Source of the DNA: Neobacillus terrae
Lineage (GTDB): Bacteria; Bacillota; Bacilli; Bacillales; Cytobacillaceae
NCBI RefSeq assembly: GCF_011393025.1
Contig: NZ_JAAOEO010000001.1
Location: 186,001-250,000 of the forward strand
Direction: 5' to 3'
Length of the DNA stretch: 64,000 bases
The position numbers and the translations under genes are program-made. Positions 25,845 to 34,272 of the stretch are shown one piece after another (position 1 is the stretch's first letter; every line of letters starts with the position of its first letter). The notes beneath the pieces are model-generated. The model had not been told where the DNA came from. It worked only from the letters and a program-made list of their open reading frames with translations, and searched no databases.

Positions 25845-26641
25845 TTTTTGCTTCAGACCTTGACCGTACGCTAATATATTCGGAAAGAGCCCTTTCGGAT
25901 CTCGGATGTCCTGACCCAGCATCCCTTATGCCAGTGGAAATGAGAAACGGAGTTTCCACCGCTTTTATGACAAAAGAAGCCTTTTCGCTTTTACAGATAC
26001 TTTGCCGCACAGCTACGTTTGTTCCTGTTACAACAAGAACCACTGATCAATTTAATAGAATTTTTATTTTTCAAAATGACCTCGAAATACGATACGCGGT
26101 TACTGCTAACGGAGCCAACATTTTGTATAATGGCAGCCTTCTCGCGGACTGGGCTGAAATCGTCAGAAATCAAATGAAAACAGAATCCTGCCTTCAGGCT
26201 GAACTATTGTCTTTTTTAAAAAAAGAAAGCTTTATTTTCAACGGGAAAATAAAGCAGGCAGAGGATCTATTTTTCTATTATATTCTCGATAAGCCACTTG
26301 ATCTGGAAGAAAAGAAAGAGATATCAGGATTTTTAGACCATTTTGGATGGAGAGTTTCCCTGCAGGGCAGAAAGCTTTATTTTATTCCTAAGGCCATCAG
26401 TAAGGGTGCTGCAATCGACTTTATCTGTCAGAGAGAAGATATGAAAGCAGCTGGAGGAGCCGGGGATTCTATTTTGGACTGGGATTTCCTCCAGCATTGC
26501 AAATGCCGCTTTGTTCCTTCACACGGAGAACTGGCAGCGAATCGCTCTATCACACAATACTCTGCTACTAAAGAACATGGAGTTTTGGCAGGAGAAGAAA
26601 TCCTTAGAAGTTTTTTGGCTCTTACTCATCAAATAGTTTAA
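25841..26641 (+). CDS. HAD-superfamily hydrolase of the Ter module
   Basis: A 266-residue HAD phosphatase. Motif I is FASDLDRTLIY with both aspartates, motif II is FVPVTTRTTDQF, the lysine is in PKAISKGAAI, and motif IV is AAGGAGDSILDWDFL. The cap arrangement is of the Cof/sucrose-phosphatase type. It probably dephosphorylates the product of the Ter biosynthetic enzymes with which it is translationally coupled (ATGA overlap). The last 20 bases overlap a convergent small membrane protein gene. Confidence 0.86.
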   Translation: MIFASDLDRTLIYSERALSDLGCPDPASLMPVEMRNGVSTAFMTKEAFSLLQILCRTATFVPVTTRTTDQFNRIFIFQNDLEIRYAVTANGANILYNGSLLADWAEIVRNQMKTESCLQAELLSFLKKESFIFNGKIKQAEDLFFYYILDKPLDLEEKKEISGFLDHFGWRVSLQGRKLYFIPKAISKGAAIDFICQREDMKAAGGAGDSILDWDFLQHCKCRFVPSHGELAANRSITQYSATKEHGVLAGEEILRSFLALTHQIV

Positions 26642-26882
26642 AAGGTTTTCCCCTGTTGGAAAAGAAAAAGAAGTAACTTCCTGCAAAAACAAGATAGGTG
26701 CTGGCAAAAAAGATTAAGTCCATCTTTAAGGAATGAAGAACAGGCGAAAGCATGAGTGAAAATAAAAGGCTAAAAACAATCAAGTCAATATAGACAAAAA
26801 AGTCAGACTGCATGACTTCAAATATGGAATCCAGTTCAGAAGAAATGTCCTTGATTTTGGGCCGCTTAAAAAATAGCCGCAT
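26622..26882 (-). CDS. Small two-span membrane protein
   Basis: An 86-residue protein on the opposite strand, starting MRLFFKRPKIKDISSELDSI and containing two hydrophobic segments (YIDLIVFSLLFSLMLSPVL and LIFFASTYLVFAGSYFFFF). I do not recognise a family. AAGAAGGTGG lies 5 bases before the ATG at the complement of 26880-26882, a good ribosome binding site. It lies tail-to-tail with the HAD gene and divergent from yceG. Whether it belongs to the Ter system is unknown. Confidence 0.6.
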   Translation of the reverse strand: MRLFFKRPKIKDISSELDSIFEVMQSDFFVYIDLIVFSLLFSLMLSPVLHSLKMDLIFFASTYLVFAGSYFFFFSNRGKPFKLFDE

Positions 26883-26964
26883 CTGATCCACCTTCTTTTA
26901 CATGAGTACTCAACTATATGCAAAATAGGAGGAAAAGGTGAAAACGCCTCCCGTAAAGAGAAAA

Positions 26965-26990
26965 TGAAACATTTTTTTTCGACATTCGTA
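26965..26990 (+). promoter_or_regulatory. Second ECF sigma promoter, upstream of yceG
   Basis: TGAAAC at 26965-26970, a 16-base spacer beginning with a T tract, and CGTA at 26987-26990. It has the same core and spacing as the promoter at 20502 and precedes yceG by about 200 bases. It lies in the 309-base gap 26883-27191, which otherwise holds only repeat copy B. Confidence 0.85.
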
Positions 26991-27054
26991 TAAAGAAATG
27001 AACCTTATAATTAACTGTGATATGATGGTAAAGAAACCTTACATTATTTTCTAG

Positions 27055-27145
27055 GCTAATCAGAATTTATATCCATAAATTCTGAACGTATAAGAAAAAC
27101 TAGGGCATCCGCCAAAAAGGACTTGGTGAATGTCAAGTTTTTCTA
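27055..27145 (+). repeat. Dispersed double-hairpin repeat, copy B
   Basis: GCTAATCAGAATTTATATCC...ATAAATTCTGAACG followed by AGAAAAACTAGGGC...AAGTTTTTCT aligns with copy A at 7255 over nearly its full length. It lies between the ECF promoter and yceG, so it is transcribed in the 5' leader. There it could fold into two hairpins. Confidence 0.8.
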
Positions 27146-27191
27146 ACATGATTAGATAAAATCTTTTGCTCTTTAGGGGAAGGGATTATAA

Positions 27192-28829
27192 ATGTATCCA
27201 TCATATAATCAATTACTAGTTCAGCCGATATCCCTATCGTTTGAAAACTGGACAGGGGTATTGAAAAAAACAATATCAGAGCGGCCGGCATTTTCAATGG
27301 AAAATGGAATGATCCATATTGGGCAGGTAGTGGGGAATTTTCTCGGCATACCGCTTGATGAAGATGAGTATTATAATCAGTTATTTGATTATGTACATAG
27401 CAACGAGCTTAAACTTCATTTGTTAAGTGAAGATTCACTCGATAAGACGATTGACAATCAGCATTTTCAGTCCATTCAAAAGGTGCTGAATATCCATCAT
27501 GAGCAAAAGCTTTCCATAAACCGCCTGGTTGCTTTTTTGGATGGAGAACAGCTTATTTTAAAGTCTGAGGTCCCGGCGCTTCACAGAAAGGTCAGGGAGG
27601 CATGGATTTTAACACTGGAACTGTTTTCACGTCTTGAAAATGAAGGTTTAAAAAACACAAATTTGCGGCGTATAGTGGTGGACCTATTTAAATGGTCTAA
27701 AAACCATCTTGCTCCTTTGCTTGAAAAGGCAGATCCAGAAAAAGAAATGCCCCGGTTCCTGTGGTACGGAAACTTTAAAAGGAGCCATCAATACTTCATT
27801 TATCTGCTGATACATATGGGCTGTGATGTAGTTATTTTTCAGCCTGAAGGAAGCAATATATTGGAGGGTTTTATCTCTGAGCAGGTTTTTGTGCATGAGT
27901 TTCAGCAGACCAAGCCTGCTGAGCCTTTTCCAAAAGAGAAAAGAGCACGTAAAACTACGGTTGCATACCGGGCTTCAAGGGAGATTGAATCCATACTCAA
28001 TCAGGAAGGTTCAGGCTTATATAAACCATGGCAGCTGAGGGATTACACGCCATCCTCTATAACTCTTAAAACGACCTATGATGAGTTTTTTATTTTGGCA
28101 AAGGAAACAGCGATGATTCGGCCAGATTTTGAGGTTGCAAATGGATTGGTCCAAATACCTTCTTTATTTGCTAAATTTCAGGGTATTAGTAAGAACAGGA
28201 AGGAATACTGGGACAGGCTCCATTCACTTACTCAGATGGAAAATAGTCTGCTAATCAGATATTTTCCGTTTACTGGCTCCACTTCGAATGATTTCCGCTT
28301 CCATTACCGGAATGCCCTTGGCAAAGATGGGTCACTTAGTCCGGAAAAAATGATGGAGGCCCATTATTGGAAATACTCGCAGCTTCCTTCCGGCCTTCAA
28401 AAAGGAATAGCGAGCGCGATTAGAAGGATATGTGAAAAGCCGGGATTAAAGCGGATGACACAGGAAAGTGAAGAGGAATTGAAGATATACCTTTTCAGCC
28501 ATTCGATGCAGATTCCTAAAAATATGATACAGCTGTTAGAACGATTTGATTATTCTCAGCAGGTTCCGAAGCTTATTTTATACAACAATGAACAATATGG
28601 AATTATGACAAGAGAAGATGCTGCCCTCCTCTTGTTACTTAATCAGTTTGGGATCGATATTGCCATTTATAATCCAGCTGGTCATAATGACATTGAAAAT
28701 TTTCTTTCAGAGTCTCTATTTGATACCCATTGGCTCGAGGAGGTTGTTTTTGATCAAGAATTCAAAGAACCTTCTATTATAAAAAAAGGTATTTTCCAAA
28801 GCTTTTTAAAAAATTTAAGGGGAGATTGA
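27192..28829 (+). CDS. yceG: YceG-like Ter system protein
   Basis: A 545-residue protein of the YceG family (Pfam describes it as a putative component of a biosynthetic module). It is soluble, with internal two-fold similarity: VVIFQPEGSNILEGFISEQVF near residue 215 resembles DIAIYNPAGHNDIENFLSE near residue 500. That repeat suggests duplicated domains. The function is unknown, but the family occurs almost only with TelA and TerD. It lies 5 bases before telA. The start ATG 27192 is preceded by TTAGGGGAAGGG. Confidence 0.83.
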   Translation: MYPSYNQLLVQPISLSFENWTGVLKKTISERPAFSMENGMIHIGQVVGNFLGIPLDEDEYYNQLFDYVHSNELKLHLLSEDSLDKTIDNQHFQSIQKVLNIHHEQKLSINRLVAFLDGEQLILKSEVPALHRKVREAWILTLELFSRLENEGLKNTNLRRIVVDLFKWSKNHLAPLLEKADPEKEMPRFLWYGNFKRSHQYFIYLLIHMGCDVVIFQPEGSNILEGFISEQVFVHEFQQTKPAEPFPKEKRARKTTVAYRASREIESILNQEGSGLYKPWQLRDYTPSSITLKTTYDEFFILAKETAMIRPDFEVANGLVQIPSLFAKFQGISKNRKEYWDRLHSLTQMENSLLIRYFPFTGSTSNDFRFHYRNALGKDGSLSPEKMMEAHYWKYSQLPSGLQKGIASAIRRICEKPGLKRMTQESEEELKIYLFSHSMQIPKNMIQLLERFDYSQQVPKLILYNNEQYGIMTREDAALLLLLNQFGIDIAIYNPAGHNDIENFLSESLFDTHWLEEVVFDQEFKEPSIIKKGIFQSFLKNLRGD

Positions 28830-28833
28830 GGAA

Positions 28834-29940
28834 ATGAATCAATTACCAAACACATCCGCAAACCTGATGGAATCAAAACCGGATGAGCTGCTGACAGAAA
28901 CCAAAGTTTCAGATATCAAGCTTGCCCTCAGAAAAGAACCTGAGGTCCAGAACCTGGCCAACTCAATTGATGAGCGTGACCAAATTCAGATTCTTGAATT
29001 CGGGAAAGAGCCTGCAGTTCAAATCTCCCGCTTCTCTGACCAGATTCTTCATAACATGAGATCAACAAAGGTTGAAGATTCCGGAGAATTGCTTAAACAG
29101 CTGGGCCGAATCATGGACAAGTTTGATAAGAAGGATTTTGAGAAAACATCAGGCGGCGTATTTTCAAAGCTTTTCAAAAAAGGCGAAAAAGTGGTTGAAA
29201 AGCTCTTTGGTAAATATCAGACTATGGGAAGCGAAATTGATAAGGTATACGTTGAGATTTCCAAGTATCAGCATGAAATGACAGACGCCACCCATATGCT
29301 TGAGCAAATGTATGAACAAAACTATCAATATTATTTAACTTTGGAGAAATACGTTGTCGCCGGTGAAATGAAGGTAGAGGAAATGAAGAACCATCAGCTT
29401 CCGCAGCTTGAGTCCCGGGCAGCCTCCGGAGATCAGCTTGCATCGATGCAGCTTGATACTCTCCGCAATGGTATTGAAGCGCTTGAACAGCGTGTTTATG
29501 ACCTTGAAATGGCTAAAATGGTAGCACTGCAAACGGCACCGCAGATAAGGCTGCTGCAGCGTGGTAATACCAAGCTGATTGGAAAAATTAATTCGGCCTT
29601 TGTTACAACCATTCCTATTTTTAAAAATGGATTGATCCAGGCGGTTGCAGCAAAGCGTCAAAAGCTTGTAGCTGATTCGATGAGTGAGCTTGACCGCAGA
29701 ACAAATGAAATGCTTTTGCGAAATGCTCAGAACATATCTCGGCAAAGTGTTGATATTGCACGGCTTGCAGGCAGTCCGAGCATTAAAATTGAAACAATTG
29801 AAGAAAGCTGGAACATTATTATTAAAGGAATGCAGGAAACAAAAGCAATTGAAGAAGAAAACAAGCGTCTTCGCACAGAAGGGACCAGAAGACTTGAACA
29901 GCTTCAGGAAAATTTTAAAAATATGAGACAGCAAGGTTAA
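28834..29940 (+). CDS. yceH: Toxic anion resistance protein TelA (YceH-like)
   Basis: A 368-residue, largely coiled-coil cytosolic protein of the TelA family. Typical stretches are QIQILEFGKEPAVQISRFSD, KLFGKYQTMGSEIDKVY and APQIRLLQRGNTKLIGKIN. TelA proteins are linked to tellurite and envelope-stress resistance; the mechanism is unknown. It follows yceG by 5 bases and precedes two terD genes, so 27192-31202 is one operon driven by the second ECF promoter. Confidence 0.92.
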   Translation: MNQLPNTSANLMESKPDELLTETKVSDIKLALRKEPEVQNLANSIDERDQIQILEFGKEPAVQISRFSDQILHNMRSTKVEDSGELLKQLGRIMDKFDKKDFEKTSGGVFSKLFKKGEKVVEKLFGKYQTMGSEIDKVYVEISKYQHEMTDATHMLEQMYEQNYQYYLTLEKYVVAGEMKVEEMKNHQLPQLESRAASGDQLASMQLDTLRNGIEALEQRVYDLEMAKMVALQTAPQIRLLQRGNTKLIGKINSAFVTTIPIFKNGLIQAVAAKRQKLVADSMSELDRRTNEMLLRNAQNISRQSVDIARLAGSPSIKIETIEESWNIIIKGMQETKAIEEENKRLRTEGTRRLEQLQENFKNMRQQG

Positions 29941-29979
29941 TTCATATAGGCTTTTAAAATCTATTATGGGGTGAAATCT

Positions 29980-30597
29980 ATGGCAATCAATTTACAAAAA
30001 GGGCAAAGAGTAGATTTAACGAAAACAAATCCAGGATTATCAAAAATATTGGTAGGCTTGGGCTGGGACCCAGTTAAGAGCAGCGGTGGAGGCGGAGGTT
30101 TATTCGGCTCACTGTTCGGCGGTGGTAGCAGTGCACCAAACGTGGACTGTGACGCATCAGTTATTATGCTTGGTGATAATGACAAACTTACCAGCAATAA
30201 AGATGTCATTTATTTTGGCAACTTAAGAAGCGCTGATGGAAGCATTCAGCACTCTGGCGATAACCTTACTGGTGACGGAGATGGAGACGACGAGCAGGTA
30301 CAAGTAGATCTATCAAGAGTCCCATCAAACATCCAGAAGCTTGTATTCATTGTTAATATTTATGATGCTGTAAAAAGAAAGCAGCATTTCGGCATGATTC
30401 AAAATGCCTTTATCCGTGTAGTTAATCCATCAAACGGGCAAACATTGCTTCACTATAATTTAACTGATGATTACAGTGGAAAAACATCATTGGTTGTAGG
30501 TGAAATCTACCGCCACGGCACTGACTGGAAATTTGCTGCTGTAGGTACAGGAACAAACGCAGCCAGCCTTGGCGAAGTAGTAAAATCTTATAGCTAA
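29980..30597 (+). CDS. TerD family protein with glycine-rich insert
   Basis: A 205-residue TerD protein. After the usual [18 protein letters not shown] start, a Gly/Ser/Phe-rich insert ([18 protein letters not shown]) replaces the normal strand that carries the first Ca2+-site aspartates; [12 protein letters not shown] resumes the fold. The second acidic site [13 protein letters not shown] is intact. This variant resembles the divergent TerD members of B. subtilis (YceC/YceD type). ATG 29980 has GGGGTGA 7 bases upstream. It lies between telA and another terD. Confidence 0.9.
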   Translation: MAINLQKGQRVDLTKTNPGLSKILVGLGWDPVKSSGGGGGLFGSLFGGGSSAPNVDCDASVIMLGDNDKLTSNKDVIYFGNLRSADGSIQHSGDNLTGDGDGDDEQVQVDLSRVPSNIQKLVFIVNIYDAVKRKQHFGMIQNAFIRVVNPSNGQTLLHYNLTDDYSGKTSLVVGEIYRHGTDWKFAAVGTGTNAASLGEVVKSYS

Positions 30598-30623
30598 AAT
30601 TCATTCTTTTGTGGGGTGATAAG

Positions 30624-31202
30624 ATGAGCATTAATTTATCAAAAGGACAAAGAATCGATTTAACAAAAACAAATCCGGGCCTGACAAAAGTTATCATCGG
30701 ACTCGGCTGGGATACAAACCACTATGATGGCGGACAGGACTTTGACCTCGATGCTTCAGCGTTTCTAGCTGATCTAAATGGAAAGGTAGTTAATGATGAA
30801 GACTTCATTTTCTACAATAACCTGGTACATCCAAGCGGCTCAGTGGAGCACACTGGCGATAACCGCACAGGTGAGGGCGATGGCGATGACGAGCAAGTTA
30901 AAATTGACTTTAGCAAGGTTCCATCCCATGTCCATAAAATTGCAATTACTGTTACTATCCATGATGCCACTCAAAGAAACCAGAACTTCGGCCAGGTATC
31001 AAATGCCTTTGCCCGCGTGGTAGATGAAGAAAGCGGCCGGGAAATTCTTCGTTTCGACCTTGGTGAGGATTTCTCCGTCGAAACTGCAGTAGTTATTTGC
31101 GAGCTTTATCGCCATAACGGCGAGTGGAAGTTCAACGCTGTCGGCAGCGGATTCTCCGGTGGACTTGCGGCATTGTGCCGGAATTTTGGATTAACTGTAT
31201 AA
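30624..31202 (+). CDS. TerD family stress protein
   Basis: A 192-residue canonical TerD protein starting [20 protein letters not shown], with both acidic Ca2+ motifs ([11 protein letters not shown] and [13 protein letters not shown]). It is very similar to the product of the gene at 20562, including the RHNGEWKF ending region, so the two are recent paralogs. It is the last gene of the yceG-telA-terD-terD operon and is followed by a strong terminator. Confidence 0.93.
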   Translation: MSINLSKGQRIDLTKTNPGLTKVIIGLGWDTNHYDGGQDFDLDASAFLADLNGKVVNDEDFIFYNNLVHPSGSVEHTGDNRTGEGDGDDEQVKIDFSKVPSHVHKIAITVTIHDATQRNQNFGQVSNAFARVVDEESGREILRFDLGEDFSVETAVVICELYRHNGEWKFNAVGSGFSGGLAALCRNFGLTV

Positions 31203-31214
31203 GAAGATAATTGG

Positions 31215-31240
31215 AGATGCCGAGGGGCATCTTCTTTTTT
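31215..31240 (+). terminator. Terminator of the yceG-telA-terD operon
   Basis: A perfect 7-bp stem, AGATGCC/GGCATCT, has a GAGG loop and a TCTTTTTTT tail. Confidence 0.9.
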
Positions 31241-31353
31241 TGTGAGACAGAGGTCGTACCATAATATAACAGATAAGGATTGAATTTTACAGCCTGCTAA
31301 TCTGTTTCCCCGTGCTATAATTCTAGTAAAAAGAGAAAATTGGGGAAATGAAA

Positions 31354-32061
31354 ATGAAAAAATGGATGACTTCATTAGTGCTGGCTGTGTTTCTTCTCTC
31401 CATGATTACTACTTCCCATGCTTCTTATGATGGAAGGCTGCTATCAGAGTTCCCAAGAAACTCAGTATTATATCAAAATGTAAACGAGAAAAGTGCACGC
31501 CAATACTTAAATAATATCATTATCCTGCCGGAAGCTGCTTTTAATCATATCCAGGCTGAAGGAATGATCGGCCGGATTGGATCTTTGCCGGTATCTATGC
31601 TTCAAAAAATTAATAGAGATGGTATATATGTTAAATTATTTAATGGTCATCTGACCGATAATCCTACTGCTAAATATTTAAATGGTGTAGTTCCCCGGGG
31701 CTATCCTAACAATAAAACCACCTGGAACAATGTCCCTGGAATGGGAGGATCAAAGCTGGTTTTAGTAAAAATCGGCAGCAGTGAAAAAGGAAAGGGCCAC
31801 AACTCGGTTAACCTGGAGCTTCATGAACTGGCTCACTCAATCGACCGTTATGTCTATAATGGAATTCGCAGCAATCCAGATTTTCTAGCGATATGGAATA
31901 AAGAAAAAACTGCACTATTTCCTGGAAACGCGTATTTCCTTGATTACCCGGAGGAATACTTCGCTGAATGCTTTGCTATGTACTATCTTGGACCTCATAC
32001 AAAAACCATATTAAAAGATAAAGCACCTCAAACTTTTAAATATATTAAGTCATTAAGATAA
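31354..32061 (+). CDS. Secreted anthrax lethal factor-like zinc metallopeptidase
   Basis: A 235-residue protein with a signal peptide (MKKWMTSLVLAVFLLSMI, then cleavage near SHA-SYD). Zinc motif HELAHSID (HExxH) is followed about 40 residues later by EEYFAECFAMY, which supplies the third ligand Glu, as in the catalytic domain of anthrax lethal factor (ATLF family). It lacks the PA-binding domain of the toxin. Chromosomal ATLF-like secreted peptidases of this size occur in Bacillus; their targets are unknown. The gene stands alone between the Ter operon and thyA and has its own terminator. ATG 31348 is a slightly longer alternative start. Confidence 0.82.
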   Translation: MKKWMTSLVLAVFLLSMITTSHASYDGRLLSEFPRNSVLYQNVNEKSARQYLNNIIILPEAAFNHIQAEGMIGRIGSLPVSMLQKINRDGIYVKLFNGHLTDNPTAKYLNGVVPRGYPNNKTTWNNVPGMGGSKLVLVKIGSSEKGKGHNSVNLELHELAHSIDRYVYNGIRSNPDFLAIWNKEKTALFPGNAYFLDYPEEYFAECFAMYYLGPHTKTILKDKAPQTFKYIKSLR

Positions 32062-32087
32062 CTTTTGCTGCAAGTTATCTTTTTTTC
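32057..32087 (+). terminator. Terminator of the ATLF-like gene
   Basis: A GATAACTT/AAGTTATC stem (32057-32064 and 32072-32079) with a 7-base loop and an eight-T tail overlaps the stop codon. Confidence 0.9.
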
Positions 32088-32289
32088 TAAAAATATCATC
32101 ACATGACTTGCTATGTTAAAATATGAGAAGAACATTTTGATAGATTTTTTCAGTTTTATAAGCATAATTTTAGGAAAAAGCAATGTGGAGGAAGATATCA
32201 AATCGAATGTCACATGCAGTCATTTTGGCTATAAAATAAGTACTTTTTTGATAAGATAATATTAAGTTAGGTAGAAAAGGAGAGTTTAC

Positions 32290-33246
32290 ATGAATCAGGC
32301 AGATACGGCTTATTTTGATTTATGCCAATACATATTGGAAAATGGTACGAAAAAAGAAGATAGAACTGGAACAGGAACTTTAAGTGTTTTCGGCTATCAA
32401 ATGCGGTTTAACCTCCAGGAGGGTTTCCCTTTATTAACAACAAAACGAATTCCTTTTCGTTTAATTATCAGTGAATTATTATGGTTTTTAAAGGGCGATA
32501 CTAATTTACGTTATTTATTAAAAAATAATAACCATATTTGGGATGAGTGGGGCTTTCAAAAATGGGTTAGCTCCGAAGATTATTTTGGACCTGATATGAC
32601 CAACTTCGGTATCCGAAGCCAAATTGATGAAGAATTCAATGTTTACTATCAAAAACAAATGAAAATCTATCAAGAAAAAGTTTTAAATGATGATGATTTT
32701 GCTATAAAATATGGTGACCTGGGAAATGTTTACGGAAAACAGTGGCGGAGCTGGGAAGGTGCAGATGGCCAAACATACGACCAAATTAAATATATAATTG
32801 ATGAAATCAAACGTAACCCAGATTCCAGACGCTTGTTATGTAATGCATGGAGCGCTTCAGAATTGAAAAATCAACAGCTGCCGCCTTGTCATTATTCTTT
32901 TCAATTTTATGTAATAAACGGAAAATTAAGCTGCATGTTTAATATGCGTTCCAATGACGTGTTTTTAGGATTACCTTTTAATATTGCTTCGTACGCACTA
33001 TTAACCCATTTAATTGCTCATGAATGTGGTCTCCAAGTAGGGGAACTGATATACACCGGTGCAGATGTACATATCTATTCCAACCATATTGAGCAAATCA
33101 AATTACAATTGACTCGTGAGCCTAGGAAATTACCTGTTTTAAAATTAAATTCTGAAATAAAAAGTATTTTTGAATTTGAGTTAGAAGATATTGAGTTGAT
33201 TGGTTACGAACCTCACTCTTCAATAAAGGCACCAGTTGCGGTTTAA
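32290..33246 (+). CDS. thyA: Thymidylate synthase
   Basis: A 318-residue folate-dependent ThyA. The nucleophile Cys200 is in [13 protein letters not shown], and [10 protein letters not shown] with [17 protein letters not shown] are the phosphate- and folate-binding blocks. It carries the insert of about 50 residues between the small-domain helices found in the Lactobacillus casei and Staphylococcus type and absent from the E. coli type. It makes dTMP from dUMP, producing dihydrofolate that DfrA recycles. Normally dfrA follows directly; here it is 9.4 kb away at 42675. Confidence 0.97.
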   Translation: MNQADTAYFDLCQYILENGTKKEDRTGTGTLSVFGYQMRFNLQEGFPLLTTKRIPFRLIISELLWFLKGDTNLRYLLKNNNHIWDEWGFQKWVSSEDYFGPDMTNFGIRSQIDEEFNVYYQKQMKIYQEKVLNDDDFAIKYGDLGNVYGKQWRSWEGADGQTYDQIKYIIDEIKRNPDSRRLLCNAWSASELKNQQLPPCHYSFQFYVINGKLSCMFNMRSNDVFLGLPFNIASYALLTHLIAHECGLQVGELIYTGADVHIYSNHIEQIKLQLTREPRKLPVLKLNSEIKSIFEFELEDIELIGYEPHSSIKAPVAV

Positions 33247-33589
33247 CTAGATTCATTTATTAAATAACAAACTTCTTCTTATATGAAATGTCCAATAGCT
33301 CCTGTCTATTGGACAAAGCTTTATATAAGAGTTAAAGAAATGGTCAAAAGCTTCTTTTTAATGAACAAATTTTATATAAGAGTTAAAGAAATGTCCAATA
33401 GTACTTTTTCTAATGGAGAAAAGTTGCTTTCTGTTAAAGAAAGGAGTGGAAATAATATATTCCTCTTCCTTTCTTTGTTTTTTATAAAAAGATTTTAGAA
33501 AATTCTAACTTAAATCTTGGCAAAACAAAAAAAATCGTTTATGATGTTTTTGAATACGTATTCGTACTGAAGGAATGGAATGATGAAAT
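33247..33589 (+). repeat. AT-rich gap with inverted and direct repeats
   Basis: This gap holds no supportable gene. TGTCCAATAG/CTATTGGACA (33289-33298 and 33306-33315) is a perfect 10-bp inverted repeat just after thyA. A 23-base direct repeat containing TATATAAGAGTTAAAG occurs at 33320-33342 and again 51 bases later, and TGTCCAATAG recurs after the second copy. The right end contains the TetR operator and promoter. The repeats mark the left edge of the island inserted between thyA and dfrA. Confidence 0.6.
33553..33568 (+). promoter_or_regulatory. TetR operator, site 1 (autoregulatory)
   Basis: AATACG-TATT-CGTACT matches the palindrome AATACG-N4-CGTATT seen at 34230 with one change, and lies 22 bases before the TetR start. 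Two matching sites flanking the regulator gene suggest that it controls itself and the operon. Confidence 0.7.
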
Positions 33590-34189
33590 ATGTTATTTAT
33601 CACCGAGATGCCAAATGAGTCGAAGGAAAAGATTCTATTTGCAGGCTTAACACTTTATACATCTAAGGGTTTTAAAAATTCATCCGTACTGGATGTGGTT
33701 GAATTAGCGAGAGTTTCCAAAACTACATTTTATCAGCAATTCTCAAGTAAAGAGGATTTAATGGCAAATCTTGTTGATACATTAGCAACTGAAATTTTTA
33801 AAGAAGTAAAAACCTCAATAGCCGAGGAACAAAGCATTGCATATAAAGCTTATGCGGGAATTCGCCGTTATACAGAAATTTGCTTTACAGATCTTAAGGT
33901 TGCGAACCTGTTATTAGTCGAGTCAGTGGGCATATCTCAGGATGTTGAAAAGGTACGAACGAAAGCACATCGCCAATTTGCTGACCTTATATTTCAAACG
34001 GTTCAGGGTCTTCTTCCTACAAACGTTCCCCAGGAGGAAATGTTAATTGTGTCGCAAGCCATGGTTGGAGCTATTAACGAGGTGATTGTGCAGAACTACA
34101 ATGAATCAGGGAATCAGTTAAACTTTGATCGAGTTGCCCGCCTATTAAATCGAATTGTTCTGGGAGCATTTATCAATCTATCATTATAA
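33590..34189 (+). CDS. TetR/AcrR family regulator of the fatty acid island
   Basis: A 199-residue TetR repressor. The N-terminal HTH is SKEKILFAGLTLYTSKGF followed by VVELARVSKTTFYQQFSSKE. The C-terminal ligand domain is alpha-helical and unassigned. By position it should sense an acyl-CoA or fatty acid derivative and repress the operon at 34273-42448, like FadR/YsiA-type TetR regulators. AAGGAATGG lies about 12 bases before ATG 33590; ATG 33608 is an alternative. Confidence 0.85.
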   Translation: MLFITEMPNESKEKILFAGLTLYTSKGFKNSSVLDVVELARVSKTTFYQQFSSKEDLMANLVDTLATEIFKEVKTSIAEEQSIAYKAYAGIRRYTEICFTDLKVANLLLVESVGISQDVEKVRTKAHRQFADLIFQTVQGLLPTNVPQEEMLIVSQAMVGAINEVIVQNYNESGNQLNFDRVARLLNRIVLGAFINLSL

Positions 34190-34217
34190 TTTTTAAAAAA
34201 CGTAATGTTTCATTTAG

Positions 34218-34245
34218 TTGACAGCATTGAATACGAGTACGTATT
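34218..34245 (+). promoter_or_regulatory. Promoter of the fatty acid operon with TetR operator, site 2
   Basis: TTGACA at 34218-34223 is a perfect -35 box. The palindrome AATACG-AGTA-CGTATT at 34230-34245 occupies the spacer and -10 region, a position suited to repression. It lies 28 bases before the first acyl-CoA dehydrogenase gene. Confidence 0.72.
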
Positions 34246-34272
34246 GGTACAAAAAATAAAAGGAGGAATTAT

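Noticed and set aside
33283..33498. 71-codon frame after thyA
   Set aside because: It is generated by the 23-base direct repeat with a period divisible by three. The protein is repetitive, starts inside an inverted repeat and has no ribosome binding site.
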